64,000 bases of DNA from Zerene cesonia (taxonomy: Eukaryota; Arthropoda; Insecta; Lepidoptera; Pieridae). A program made the translations under genes and the position numbers. Location of the stretch: contig NC_052107.1 of NCBI RefSeq assembly GCF_012273895.1, positions 5,518,001-5,582,000 on the forward strand, in the 5' to 3' direction. Positions 11,016 to 23,478 of this stretch are shown one piece after another. The notes under the pieces were generated by a model. That model had not been told where the DNA came from and searched no databases. It saw only the letters and a list, made by a program, of their open reading frames with translations. How positions within the stretch are numbered: position 1 is the stretch's first letter; the number at the start of each line of letters is the position of its first letter.

Positions 11016-13273
11016 TTTGATAAAATGCTTACATTTGAGTTAATTTAATTATAATTCGCACATAAATATTCCGGCCGGAGAAGTATAAACAGAGTAGGAG
11101 CACTAAGCTACAATTTACGTAGCATTCTTAATTAGTCAGATGGAGTCTGCACCTGCGTGAGACAATTATTTATAATTTAAATACCCTGCCTATTTACAGC
11201 TTAGGTTAAATTTGGGAATTGTATTTTATCTAGATGATATTAAAGCTTCATTTATAGGTATGCGCAGTTTTAGTTGATGGAGTGATATTGTGCATTTTTT
11301 ATTGTTTTAGGATAGGATGTTGATTTGATAAGAAATGCGAAATATAAATGTGAAAGTCAATCTGCCTTTGTTGAACATAGGATAATTTTAATGCCGGAAA
11401 TCAAACGGGAACGGGAACTATGCGTGGATAACCCTGGACTGTGCCGCGGGCAGATAGACAGTGCTCTATAACATACGACATGTTTCGTGCCTGAAACCAT
11501 AACAATTGTAATTTCCAGATTCATTAGGTATATTCAGGCTTGGAACGTCCACTATTCGGCAAAGGTTGCCTCTGAAGGCCTATAATAAAAAGAGCTTATA
11601 ATAATGCTTAATGCAAATTTGCAGTATAAGACCGAGGTTTTATTTGATACTTTTGAATTTAATACAGATAATGCACTTACTTCTTTATTTAATTCTCTAA
11701 AAAATTTACTTGTAGATATTATACAACGATTAAAAAAAGCAAGCCATTAATAATAATTCTCTGAATGAATCGTGAAACATACATCACGATTTCTTTCTAT
11801 TATTATTTATTTTCATACCTTTTAATAAAAGAATGAAATAAATTGGCCGTTTAAAAGATAAGATTGTTTCACAATGTTGGCTTCGCGACTTGAAACGTCG
11901 CTGTAGCGAAGATTCATCAAATCTCTTGAAGAAAGTGGATATAACCCGGTCCAGTTTACATGGCGTTCAAAAATGACATTGTGTGTTGCGTGAACGAGTT
12001 TTGCTATCTTATTTTTACTGTTAAGTCACATAGGTGTAATTTTATGAATTAATTATAACGTATATACTATTCTATACTTTGATGTTTTTTTTTTTTCAAT
12101 CATATATTGTTTAACTTTGTACAATTGTCAAACAAAAACAAATACTACACGACCTTACCTATATAACATCGATCTCTCTCCAACACGATGTCAAAATACG
12201 AAAATCATCATAGCTACTATGTACATATTTGAAATGCCACATTTATTGTGCCGACTATCCACGATATCGCAATGTTATGAGCAAGCCAGAGCAACATGGT
12301 CTAATGAGAATAAATTGCCAGCCAGCAAGCTCACACCAACATTACTTTGAAATTAGTGAATTTTTCACTCGACTCCTTAACGCGATTCATCTTGCCTTTA
12401 AAACAGATTTATTACAGCGCTAAATTGATTTAAAGTGGAGCGTTAAGCTCATCTCGCTGTGGGAACTGATTGAATTAAAACAATATTTTCACTTATGCTT
12501 CTGTCTTGGTATGCAATGCCTTTGGTGGAAGATTCACAATTTCAGTTAATTCAATTAGGAGTTTCTACCTCTCCGCTAGCTCTGTTATTTATATTTGTAT
12601 TAATTAATATATTCTAGCCATACAGGTACGAGTATTTCACAAGATTTGTCAAATATTATAAATGAATACTATTATGCCATGTCTTGAATCTGTAACATAA
12701 TGTACTAACTATGTATCTTATAAAGTCCGTTGTCTATTTTAAGAGTACCAGTGTAGTGTTAATTTTAAGTATTTTTAAAGTTTTGTTCTAAAGTTTATAT
12801 TCAGTATTCAGTATCTTATTCATCAGTACCATTAACGTGGTAGAGAGTATACGTAATGTTTGAATTCAGTTAATATCCAGAACTGTCTCATACGAACGGT
12901 GTGAAGGTGGTAACGATGGGCTTTATCATTACCATAAAGCTTGTATGAGAAAACGTACTATAATAAAAACATTGCACGGGTAGAATCGTGAAACATACAG
13001 GATTTCTCTCGTTTATTTTCCAAGCGTTTCGTATTTTTGTGCTGGTTATAGAAGATGCCATAATAGTTAATATTTTAATGCAAGACATACTTTCTAATTA
13101 TGTTTTTTATTAATTGACGATCAATACTAACATAATAACAATTGGCATTAGTTAGTTTAAAATTAACTGTAATATACTGAAAGCATTAAAAACTAAATTG
13201 ATAAGCTTTTCTGATAGAGCAAATCTATATTATATGACAGGTAGTGAGAATTTATTTCACATACTCATTTTGA
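11016..13273. other. Unannotated AT-rich DNA
   Basis: No recognised repeat or gene. Open frames near 12117-12423 overlap each other in two frames and look like chance. Confidence 0.45.
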
Positions 13274-13636
13274 ATGACAGTTCCTTTCTCCCAAGATCAA
13301 AATAACGCTACAGTTCATCCAACAATATCGGGCCGTATGTATCGAGTTTGGCTCGTTGCTCGCACATGTTTATCCAATTTGGAGCAGTCTGCAAAGTTGT
13401 GCAACACGTGTGCCTCCAAATTAGAGATTCATATTAATTTAGGACTTGCACTGACAAAGTTACAAACTCGCAAGACGACAACCGCGATTCGTAATTTCGT
13501 TTCAAACGTTACTTATTGTCGTGGTCGTGTTGATGCTGACATTTCTAATATGACATTAATACACTACGTAATTACGTGCGTAATAACTAATCTTAAAGAA
13601 TTTGCAGCATTAAAACTTATCATGTACGAATGTTGA
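13274..13636 (+). CDS. Hypothetical ORF, 120 codons
   Basis: ATG-started frame (MTVPFSQDQNNATVH...) ending with TGA. It is the longest ATG-started frame in known bases of the window that is not explained by a repeat. The product is mixed in composition with five cysteines and has no signal peptide, clear membrane segment or motif I recognise. By hand estimate about 0.3 frames of this length are expected by chance here, so it is not significant alone. There is no TATA, splice or poly-A evidence that I can tie to it. Confidence 0.2.
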   Translation: MTVPFSQDQNNATVHPTISGRMYRVWLVARTCLSNLEQSAKLCNTCASKLEIHINLGLALTKLQTRKTTTAIRNFVSNVTYCRGRVDADISNMTLIHYVITCVITNLKEFAALKLIMYEC

Positions 13637-13936
13637 CTACAATAATTATAGCGAAAAGAAGGCGCGAAAGTTTATTACAGTGAAAAGTGTTAGTGTACGT
13701 GGCAGTGTAAAAAGACGCATAAACAAGATATGGCCAAATTTGGGCGTGAGAATGTTAGAATAGCGATCTTTCGTATAGTCTGACACAATGCACAATTTAA
13801 CTAGAGAGAAGGCAAGAAACTCGAGTCCCTATTCTGTAAAATGTACGGTGGTAATTCCAAAACCGCTAACTACCAGACGCCAGGTTGATTTTGAGTTTTA
13901 AATATTTTAATCATAGTTTGTTACTTACTCGAGATG
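13637..13936. other. Unannotated DNA
   Basis: Nothing recognised. Confidence 0.4.
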
Positions 13937-13985
13937 AGTAATATTTTTCTACATAGTTATCAGAACTATGTAGAAAAATATTACT
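13937..13985. repeat. Perfect 22-bp hairpin
   Basis: The arms 13937-13958 and 13964-13985 are exact reverse complements over 22 bp around a 5-nt loop (ATCAG). The arms begin AGTAATATTTTTCTACATAG. The structure ends abruptly on both sides. It is too short for a typical pre-miRNA and has no flanking duplication that I can see. Confidence 0.85.
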
Positions 13986-15578
13986 GCAACAAAAGAAAAA
14001 TTTTCCCGTTTTAGGTATAAATTGTACATAAACTATCCACATTACACCATAATTCTTTATTATTCTAAGAAGCGAAAACTGCAATTTCACCTGAAAATTA
14101 TCCCTCAACTTAATTTGTACCGTTAATTATGAAGATCGTAAACGCGAAATTATGCTGCTTTAATAGCCCAGTAAATTTCACACGTCCATTTAGCGGGAGT
14201 TAAAACTAATTTCTTCGCATTTTAAAGGCGGAATATTTTATAATGCTATGTAACTATTCCCGTGGTAACAGTTACTTCCAAGTCCTGTAAGCACGTAGCG
14301 AATTTCGTATAATGACGCATATTGTTCCCCAAACAAATTTATATCAGCTGCAACGCGAGCTGTGTTGGCGACGTATTTACTTAACGCAAGATTCTCTTTA
14401 TAATCTTGAGCTCATCAGAGCAGCATCTAATCTATTTCATGGTAATTATTTTAATAACTTCGTGTGTCCTTGCCTTTTTGTAATTTGTTTTGTTTTGTAC
14501 AAAGACGCGTTAACCTGAAAATAGTACAGTTTAATTGTAATATATGTGCTACCAATCTTCTCAACACAATGTCAGAATATTTTTTTAAAATATGTAGCCT
14601 TTAATAAATGAATAATACTCTTATTATTCACGTAAGGCTTATTTGTAACATTTTTCGTTTAATATTGAATATTTGAATTGTATCGATAGCATACATTTAC
14701 TTTTCGTAATACCGTATGAATGTATGAATTCCCTATTTCAAGTAAACACATTATTTTCCAGCCTGTGTTGCTACTTTTTTTTTAATTATTTAAGTTATTC
14801 AATCATGGGCAATACTTTTGCCATTAAAACATCATCCGTTCAGGCATATTAAAATTTAAAAAAGGATATTTTTATGTTGTGTAAGAAGAAGATATTTTCT
14901 AATACATTGTTCTTCCAATGATACGGTTATTATAATAAAAACGCATGTTAATTACGATACATCAGCGGTGAACTCACTATTTTTAATTAATTAAACACAA
15001 ACTCAACGAGTGCTACAAACCACAATTATAATAAAGTATGAGTAAATTGAAGTAAGAGGTATTTTATTGAAAAATAAATTCTCTCTACAGACAGAAAAAT
15101 AAATAGCAATTAACAAAGGTTTATCATACACCGGGAGGTACAATTAATCAGAAACGGTTAAAGCGAATATTTAAATTTTAATGAATCCTTTTAGAGCACT
15201 CGTCCACATCTCAATATATTAAGTCGTGCTTAATTAATAAGCAGCGACACGGCATTCGCTGAAATGTGCTCGCAGCGAAATTTTATTAAATGTAGCATGC
15301 GTTTGGTAGTCTGACAAAAATCGCGTTAGTGGGAGGGAACGGCGCCCTATAGTCCTAGATAAGACATAAATATCATCTCGTATATATGTTAGAACTTTAA
15401 TACTATTGCTGCAACGTTGTGGGTAGTATTGCTTGGGCGTGAGTGAAGTAAAAAATTTTGTTTAATTGTTAGGAAAATGTTTCTTATAAATAGAAATCCG
15501 TAACAATATGTAATATAAAAGACGCTTTTTCAGTGAGGTTAGTATTGGTAATTTTTAGATAAAACTATTAAAGCTGAA
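13986..15578. other. Unannotated AT-rich DNA
   Basis: A plus-strand frame at 14312-14518 contains a short exon-like piece between TATATCAG and CATG/GTAATT, but the support is weak. A sequence near 15310-15360 is locally GC-richer without a recognised identity. Confidence 0.4.
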
Positions 15579-15880
15579 TCATCGCCGCACACAAGAAAAT
15601 TTATTAAAACCGTTTATTGAAGACGATTTATAACCCCAGCGTATCCAGTTCATAATACATCTGAGCTGATAGTGGAGAACGCAAGGGGTGTAGGCGGTCT
15701 CAAGGGCCGTCTGCTGCAAAGTATCGCTTAATGACGTGTAACGAACATGGTCTACGCGTACTACTCGCATATACATGAAAAACGAGACGTGCATCCGTAG
15801 TAAATGAAAGGAACGCGTGAATCTGCTGCGATTTTCCAGACGGTTGGTGAACGATGACTTAAACCCTCCAAGGCTTACTG
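15579..15880 (-). other. Coding-like GC-rich island, possible terminal exon or transposon remnant
   Basis: On the minus strand a strong acceptor (CTATTTGTGTTTTGCATTGCAG) precedes about 100 open codons ending in TGA, starting SLGGFKSSFTNRLENRSRF and ending FNKFSCVRR. The other two minus frames are also open for about 60 and 33 codons and look equally protein-like, so the true frame cannot be chosen. That ambiguity favours a GC-rich non-coding or decayed transposon segment over a clean exon. Composition differs clearly from the AT-rich flanks. Confidence 0.3.
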
Positions 15881-16279
15881 CAATGCAAAACACAAATAGT
15901 CCGTTTCGGATGTGAATTCGTGACGCTAAATTTGTAACTATCTAAACTGAGATGTATGGCGCATGTTCAAGGTATTGAGGTAACTGAAGCCGATTTTATG
16001 TGTGTAGAGGACTTTTTGTGTATTAATGTTATATATAAATGGTGTAATGTAACGGAATCGTTTGGAATAAAATGAAAGCTTGGCTAAGTTTTGAATGTGA
16101 GAGCGTTGTGAAATGTTCTTTTAATTATGAGTGGTAGTGGTTTTTTAAAACTATTTCTCTTGCCTTAATTTTTTATTATTATAAAATATTACATATTACT
16201 GTTAATAACTTAACTTAACTCTGTAGTTATTTATAACTCTTTTGATTGTGTAGAAAACCAGGCTGGTTATAAGCTTCTT
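15881..16279. other. Unannotated DNA
   Basis: No feature recognised. Confidence 0.45.
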
Positions 16280-16490
16280 TATCTAGAGGTTCAGGCTCAT
16301 ATCCTTTACCTCAACCTTCTCAGTCCATTCATTATATTCCGTCCATAATCCTTTTTTTATCCTTTCATTAAAACGGACAACGCCGCCGCCCATCACCTTG
16401 GATAAATATTTACAAACATTCATGGGCGGTGATGGTAGCTAACATCACGCGACCCATCAGCTCAGTTATCCGCTATGTATTCTTCATTCG
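16280..16490 (-). repeat. Fragment of the repeat family seen at 1893-2165
   Basis: In reverse orientation the words GCCGCCCATCACC, ATTCATGGGCGGTGATGGTAGC and GCGACCCATCAGCTCAGTTATCCGC correspond to the head of the 1893-2165 repeat. Only the head is present, next to a pyrimidine-rich stretch. Confidence 0.45.
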
Positions 16491-18149
16491 TTTGATTATT
16501 TGGAATACTGAGTTAAAAGCTAGTGTCTGTTTTCGTCTTAAGCCCGTCATGAATACTTTATAGGGAAAGGCTAATAATAATTAGCATATAATTATTCATT
16601 TCAAGAACCATCATTAATGAAGAAATTTCAGTCTCTATTGACAATGAACTTACCGAATAGCCGAAAACCTTCGAAATATTCAAGGGAATATTTTTTCGCA
16701 ATGATTTAATCACAAGACTACGTGCCTCGCAATCTCATTATCTCACTGTGCCTCAGCTGTGACTTTTTCGTCGATTTGCATACGTAATTAATTAACTTTT
16801 TTGTAGAACGCTCGACTTTTTGTGACAGCAGGTGGAAAGTAAAATTTTGTTACGTCATTGAGACGAGCTCCTGATGTTCGTGTTTGAAAAATGCTTAAAA
16901 CTTTCAATTTATTACTATTTGATAGTGTGTGGAGATTTAATGTTTGGTATAACACTATTTCTTATTACTTGTTGTTGTTGTACTTTAAGAATGGCATTGC
17001 GATTATAATAACCTTATCCAGTTAGCGCTGTGAGCGCTAGATATTAGATCAGTTCCCCGATTGTTGGAAACCATTCACATAGGGAAGATGGAGAAAACGC
17101 TATTTTGAGTTCTAATTTTTGGAAGAACAAGAAGTTATATTATTATTGCTAAGTTTCATGCACACTTAACATTATTGAATAACTGAGTATATTACATACT
17201 ATTACACTATATATTACATAATATTCAATGTAAATTGAATACCAATAAACAATTTATTCAATTATGAGCAGACTCTCCTGACGATGATACATTAAGCCAA
17301 ACAGTTCATTACTGTAGCTTAAAATTACATGAGAAGGGACCTGTGGTTGTATCGTAAGGCACATTAAAAGCGTCTTGCTTTGAACATAATGTAAATATTT
17401 AATAAATTAGTTCCTAAGGTATGCTAGAGGTATGCCTGACCACACACCCTTTCAGAGGCGGAAGCTTCTTAGAAAGTGAATCTAAAGCCCTCAGAGATTG
17501 TAACGGACGTAGGATTCTCAATAAGAACGAGTTATTAGAAACGTTATTTAATAATTTAATATAAATTATTGTACATTACTCATTGCTTGCTGTTTCTATA
17601 GAATGAAGGGCTTACCTATATTACAACTTCACCTAATAACTGTGAAGATAGTTAAAAGATATAATTATAATGAAAATGAAGTTTCTTGTATCTTATGCGT
17701 GTAAAAATAAGAAGATAGAAAAAATTACATGTAAAAAGTTATTCATATTATTGTAGGTAAACATTGAAACAATAAAAAAAAAGCATGTGATATTTTCATC
17801 TTCACTGTTGAAGTATTATATAATCTAAAATTGTATATAGTATTCTTTTTTTATTGGTATAAAATAAATAGTAATTGCATGGGTTCAATTCACTAACCTC
17901 AACATAAACACAGCTATCAGGCTCCTAAGTATACTCGAGTGGTTTCCCCGCAAAATTACATCAAATCACTTGAATTATTAAAACTTTAACCGAAGTGTAC
18001 TATTGCTTGCTTTTAGAACTTTCCGGAGAAATTGAATTGCTTATTTGACTTGACTACGGGTATAACATGGTTCTATTGTGCATTTGCGTTTTTCGTAATC
18101 ACGCTGTGGTTGGCGCGTAGGAATTATAACTGAGAAGTCCAAGGTTCAG
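16491..18149. other. Unannotated AT-rich DNA
   Basis: A minus-strand open stretch ends at TTCG/GTAAGTTC near 16654, but it lacks a usable acceptor. A perfect small acceptor-donor pair at 17609-17632 on the minus strand encloses a segment closed in all frames. Nothing else was recognised. Confidence 0.4.
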
Positions 18150-18300
18150 TTATCAGTGAAGACTTTTTTGACATACCGTCTGTCTGTCAGTCTGTATTTC
18201 ATGAACCGTCATTTTTAGACAGTTGAAAATTTTGTAGATTATGTGTTTTTGTTGCCGCTATAACAGCAATTTAAAAAAAATAGACTAAGCAACGGTTTGC
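18150..18300. repeat. Probable dispersed repeat (GTCTGTCTGTCAGTCTGTATTT type)
   Basis: The string CCGTCTGTCTGTCAGTCTG followed by ATTTCATGAACCGTCATTTTTAGACAG and TTGTTGCCGCTATAACAGCAA is a phrase I have met repeatedly in lepidopteran intergenic DNA. The boundaries are uncertain and there is only one copy in the window. Confidence 0.4.
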
Positions 18301-19401
18301 ACGTAAATTTACTGGATGGATGACCGATTTTTTTTTCACTTGTTCCTTACCACTAACTAACGGATACACATTGAAGTGACTTGTAAAATAAACGCTGCTC
18401 GGGTTCCCATTCTGCCGAGATTATTCATTTTATGTGAATAGAAATTTGTCATCTGATTGTAGATAAAAAAGAAGTAAACATAGAATGTATTTTCCTCAAT
18501 AGAGTTTGATGGAATAATTGTCTTTTCTTCCTGTAAATAAGTTTTAATGACGATGATTATGGGGGCAGTGAGCACTTTCACAATAATATAGTATAGTATA
18601 GTAAATAAAACAATAAAAGTCACACTTTTAGATAGTTACGACTATATCACTCTCGTAAAGGATGCTCTAAAATGATTTCTTTTGATTAAATTTTATATTA
18701 CGTTAAAGTTTCCGCAGACGTAAGCTCAAGGAAGGTCGAGCAATTTACGTAATACGTATCTAAAGGCGTAGGCTGTAAAATGTAATTAATTTTCAAGGGA
18801 TTACAGTACAAACAGCGGGAAGAAAGGGCCACGGTGACCGGCCGACGTCGGATTTAAGTGTAAATAAAATTACAAGGAGGCCTTATTAAAACCCGTTGCC
18901 AGCTTCCACACCTGGACTTTAATAATTAAGCGCCATTAATTAAAGAAACTATTTGAATTGTTATCTTACAGTCTGGATTCTTGTGGGTATGTCTTGGCTT
19001 GGAAGTAATTTAAAAATGTGTTCTTTTCACTCGACATAAGGTCGTTGTTGAAAAGGCAAATGATTAAACTAAAAATCTGTTGATATGCCACGTGATGTGA
19101 TGTGTAGCACACTTTGAAAAGGAAAATATGAATGGATTAGCACCGCGAGAAAGCGATACGGATATAGGGCTATATAATGGTGTGTTGTATGTGAGAGTTG
19201 AGGTAATACCTTTGCAAAGATATAAAATACGATTCAACTATTATGATTTTTGGTGTGGTACCTTTTATGAAAGTCACATAAAAAATAACGCTAATATGTA
19301 CATTACAGGTTTTTAAATGGGTAATCAGGGTTTTCTCGCTCGCTGATCTGATCATTTATCGCTGTCCTTATAGCGATTTGTGGTAAATATTACACTACAT
19401 A
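18301..19401. other. Unannotated DNA
   Basis: The piece at about 18800-18920 is GC-richer (GGTGACCGGCCGACGTCGG), but no frame is long. It could be a conserved non-coding or regulatory segment. Nothing else was recognised. Confidence 0.4.
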
Positions 19402-19590
19402 GTATAAAGCAAAGTCGCTTCCCGCGGTTGTCCCTTTGTGAATGCTCGGTTATTTAAAACTACAAAACGGATTCTTATGGAGTTTTTTTTTTAAATAGCA
19501 GAGTGATTAAAGAGAAATTAAAGAAGGGAAGAATAGAGGTTTGTATGTATAATAACATCTATTAAACTACTCCGATTTTACGCGTGCCTG
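19402..19590 (-). repeat. TCGCTTCCCGC / TCTATTAAACTACTCCGATT repeat copy
   Basis: Contains AAAGTCGCTTCCCGC, CTACAAAACGGATTCTTATGG and ATAATAACATCTATTAAACTACTCCGATT. A second, shorter copy at 26505-26644 shares the last part and ends GCGAAGCCGCGGGC...AGCTAGT, which is the family head in reverse orientation. The head is truncated in this copy. Confidence 0.6.
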
Positions 19591-21556
19591 TGTTAAATTA
19601 TAAATGAAAGTAGTGTTAGTAACTGAAAGTATTTAAACGGTTTAGGATGACGACTTTTATTCATTCATAAAATACGAGATCAACATACTGAACACGTAAT
19701 TATCTTCTAGGTATGGGACGAAATCCCGCAATTTAAGGAAATTTGATGTAAATTATGCAGCAAGATTCCTATTTTCAAATGGATGCTCTGACGTTACCTC
19801 TGCCTTAGCACAAAACAAACAAGGACGCCCACAAAAACGTTTCTATGCAAATATGGACAAATAAACCTCGTACGAGACGAAGGTGCTTAGAAATATAGCC
19901 CTGGAAAGGTCTAAAGATTTACGCGAAATGCTAAGGAGAATGCATATTGCATTACCTATTAACCTAAGCGAAGATATGCGAAGAAATTCCGATAGAAGGA
20001 GATCCATTATTAATTCCTATTAATGAGAGAGCTTCACTACAAACATTGAGTTTCTTAGGTCGTTGAAATGTTTTTATTTCTTCGTTATAAGTAGTTATCT
20101 AAATGTTTTTAAAAAAATCAGTATTTTTTTTAAGCTATGTAAAAGTGTTGGTTGGTTTTAAAGGTTACGTTTTCGGTTTGAAAACGTGTTACTTGGGCTT
20201 ATTGTATCGTGTAGCTTTGTATTTTTAATATGTCAAATACCATGATACACACGTCTTGAAGATTGATATCCTTGCTAATATTATTGATAAGAAAGAGTGT
20301 TTGTATGTCTCTCATTCGCGTGGCAATAGATAATTGGCAGACTAGAGGGTTATGTAGACTTCTTTTGTTTCCTTTTATAATTATAAACGTGGTTTTATTA
20401 CGTCAATATATAAATATACCTCTTAAATTTAGAGAATAACCAATATATTTTGAGATGAAGTAGGTTTTGGTTTTTGTGAAACTGCGCTGTTCCACAAAAT
20501 GAAAGAAAGATGCCAACAAAAATAGGTACCTAAGTGAAGTAATAATGATACGATATAATAATGTTAGTGTGTAATATTATATATATTCAATATCTGTTAT
20601 TACATCTTTATGATTAAATACTTGTATTTTAAATACCCCATCGAATATTTACCAACTAAAATTATTGCATACTGCGTATTGAATTGTGTTCGGCGATTAT
20701 CTAATTATACTCAAATAATAGCTTCCCAAGAGAATTTTAATTCAAGCTTAATATTATCACACTTCAAACATTATTTACTGAATAATAATTGTGTAAAATA
20801 TTTTTATATAGATATTTCATTATTTATTACAGGCAAATCTTTTGTCAAAGTTAATTTTGTTCGAGTAAAAAAGTATACGCACCCTAACCTCATGTAAATA
20901 TGTCCGTTTTGAATTTATTCCCCTAAAATTGTTTTGAGAAAATGTTTTCCACTCCTCTCCTACTGATATTTCTATAACACAACAATTAATCATCTTAATC
21001 TAACCAAAACTATAAGTTTTATGTCTTTTCCTTTAGCATTATCGTAGTTTATTGTATCATTTCCATATGTAAACAAAATAAACCATACAAAGGAGGAAAT
21101 ATTACGGCAGAATATGAAAGAATTGAAAACATTTTATCATTTATAATAGCACGTTCAGTCGTATCCAGTGTAATCTGATTCCCACGTGAACCTCGCTTCC
21201 CTCGAGACCGCATTTTCGGCGTAGTTTTATACGCGACGCATGCTTGATTTCCACTATACATATTTATGCCGTTTCCGAGCGTGGAAAAAAGTATTTTATG
21301 GTCTTTTACGTAGGTGACCGAATGTGTTTTAAGGCGAGCTGTGCGATAATATTGACTTGTTATTACCAGTTCATAGTTTTTGCACTATTGTCTATGCTTA
21401 TATTAGATGGAGGTAAAGTTTCTGAGTTTGTGACCTTGCAAAGGTAATCTCTTGGAATATTGAACCGATCTGACCGACTGTGACCACCAAACACACTGAG
21501 CCAAGTTTGTCCCGGTAGCAGCGGGCGTAACTACAGGATCGATTTTAAAAATTTTT
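19591..21556. other. Unannotated AT-rich DNA
   Basis: A 95-codon plus-strand frame at 20610-20897 is rich in Y, I, N and K, as expected from AT-rich chance sequence. Nothing else was recognised. Confidence 0.45.
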
Positions 21557-21655
21557 TCATCCTCATCATCAGCTCATATATGTTCCCACTGCTGGGATAC
21601 AGGCCTCCTTGGTTAATCCACAACGCTGGCAAAGTGTGGGTTGGCAGATGTTACA
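21557..21655 (-). repeat. Tail fragment of the CCCAGCAGTGGGAAC SINE family
   Basis: CATCATCAGCTCATATATGTTCCCACTGCTGGG, ACAGGCCTCC, AACGCTGGCAAAGTG and TGGGTTGGCAGATG match the tail of the full copy at 38599-38928. The copy stops after the GGCAGATGT word, so the middle and the tRNA-like head are missing. Confidence 0.75.
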
Positions 21656-22375
21656 TTCATTTTCTATGGTAGTCAGACAGATGGATGATGAGTATTTTAA
21701 TGATTTTTATCGTGCACCTTTATTCTACATGACAAATAATAATTTTTTTTTTATGAAATGTATTATGTTTTATAGATGTCATTACAATGTTTTTGGAATG
21801 CTTGATTTATTTCCGAAGAAAACATTTGAAATAAGTTTATTTTATTAAATGATTAAATTACTAATCAAATAATAATGTTTGTCAGATGACATTTTGGTGA
21901 TGAGAATTTTAAATGTTTTTTTAAAAATCTGATTGTTTTTTGTAAAAAAATGCGAAGTTCTTTTTATACAGAATATTATAGATATTTATACAGAAATAAA
22001 ATTTAAAATCTATAAGTAGCTTACTATGTAGTACAGTGGAAATTTTTTGAGCATGTTTTCTATTTAAAAATACCTCTTTTATCAATCAATCAAAAGGATA
22101 TCAGAAGTGATTTGAGTTCAAAAATCAAACAATTATAACAAACATAGATCAACCGATATTCAGATAAGCTGGGGAGCATTTTCTCGATGTAAGACGTCGT
22201 AAGACGAATAAGCCAATCCGTCGTAGGGTTGCTACATTGAGTGTTATTTATTTATTGAAATTGATAGAACATTTTAATAAAAACAATAAAAACCTAATGT
22301 TTTCTAAATTAGAATAATTATGTTAATATTTTAGGAGCGAGAAAAAATTATAGAAATAGATAGACGTAGTTAACC
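21656..22375. other. Unannotated AT-rich DNA
   Basis: Nothing recognised. Confidence 0.45.
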
Positions 22376-22600
22376 CTTAACTGAAGCGGCGGAGGCCGCG
22401 CGGCCCCCACGCATGACATACTCTGTTTTTCCTAAAAAGCTAGGCACCGTTTGTAGCCTCCATTTTACTTGTTCTCGTAATGCCGTTTTGTGGTGGTACT
22501 GAACTTTGGGCTCTGCCTCAATTACCAGGTTGCAGGACGCAGGACGCAGGACGTGTTGGAGTCGACGCGGCCCTCACGGTACCAGTTACGTTTATTAAAT
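22376..22600. other. GC-rich island with three tandem CAGGACG units
   Basis: The stretch GAAGCGGCGGAGGCCGCGCGG near 22381 and three tandem CAGGACG units at 22532-22552 stand out from AT-rich flanks. Two overlapping 88-90 codon frames start at 22480 and 22490 but become AT-rich after 22590, so neither is convincing. The island may be a decayed coding piece, a promoter or a transposon part. Confidence 0.35.
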
Positions 22601-22968
22601 ATACAATACCAGTTATGGGTTATTTCTTCTATTTCTATTCACATAACTGTGAAACATTTTTCAACAATTCCAATCATGGAACCTTTGGGGTTTGTCTTTA
22701 TGTACCTCTCTCTAACATTAAAATATTGTTTTGTGTTTATCCTTGATTTTCAATGCATGTGAGATAAATATTAACTTCAGCGGCAGCCCTAGCTCGACAC
22801 CGAGTTTGTACAATCAATCGTAACTTGTAGGATGGATTGTGTGCTTCGTATCCATAAAGTTAGTGAGTTTAAGTTCGTTGCATGCTCGGGATCAGCAAGT
22901 TAAAATGCCAATTGAAGTTCAAACTAAATTACTCCGATATATTGTTATTAATCGAAAACTGTGGTTCT
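22601..22968. other. Unannotated DNA
   Basis: Nothing recognised. Confidence 0.4.
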
Positions 22969-22999
22969 ATATATTCGGCATTAATAATGCCGAATATAT
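22969..22999. repeat. 14-bp hairpin with 3-nt loop
   Basis: Arms ATATATTCGGCATT (22969-22982) and its exact reverse complement (22986-22999) flank AAT. It is short, AT-rich at the base and has no U-tract, so it is not a terminator. Its role is unknown. Confidence 0.8.
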
Positions 23000-23372
23000 T
23001 GTTTGATATCGCTTGAATTTAGAATTAAATATGCTTGTCAGAAACAGCTAATTTTAGTACGTATTACGTTGAAATTCTCGTTGCTCAGGATAAGGTCTTA
23101 GTTGATTTCCCACAAGGACTGTGAAATCGTTGACACACGAACCTGACTCTCTGAAAATTGTATATCTATGAATTAACTTTGAGATTTTAGAATATTATAA
23201 AATTTATTTATTTTTATATATTATACGTTAGTAAATTCTTTTCATTATTGAACAAATAACATCTTTTATAATACAGAAGTCATACTCTGTATTTTTGAAC
23301 AAACTTTGATAGCGATTGTCATTTATATTTTAATCCAACTAAAACTTGTACTTTTTGTGTGTAGCAGTTAAA

Positions 23373-23478
23373 ACCCGATTCCGTTAGAACGTGTTTTCCC
23401 TACTTAGCTATTGGTTACAAAGACATTTCTTTATATCTAGTTCTAACTAGGGAAAACGCGTTCTAGCTGAAAACGGGT
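23373..23478. repeat. Imperfect foldback of about 106 bp
   Basis: Arms 23373-23407 and 23443-23478 are imperfect reverse complements of about 35 bp. The shared core is TAGAACG[TC]GTTTTCCCTA. A 35-bp spacer separates them. The size fits a miniature inverted-repeat element or a hairpin RNA precursor. No flanking duplication is evident. Confidence 0.6.

Noticed and set aside
16562..16740. Minus-strand open stretch with a GTAAGTTC donor near 16654
   Set aside because: No acceptor with a pyrimidine tract. The frame simply stays open on both sides of the donor.
17609..17632. 24-nt micro-exon between an excellent acceptor and donor on the minus strand
   Set aside because: All three frames contain a stop, so it cannot be coding. 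No other evidence of transcription.
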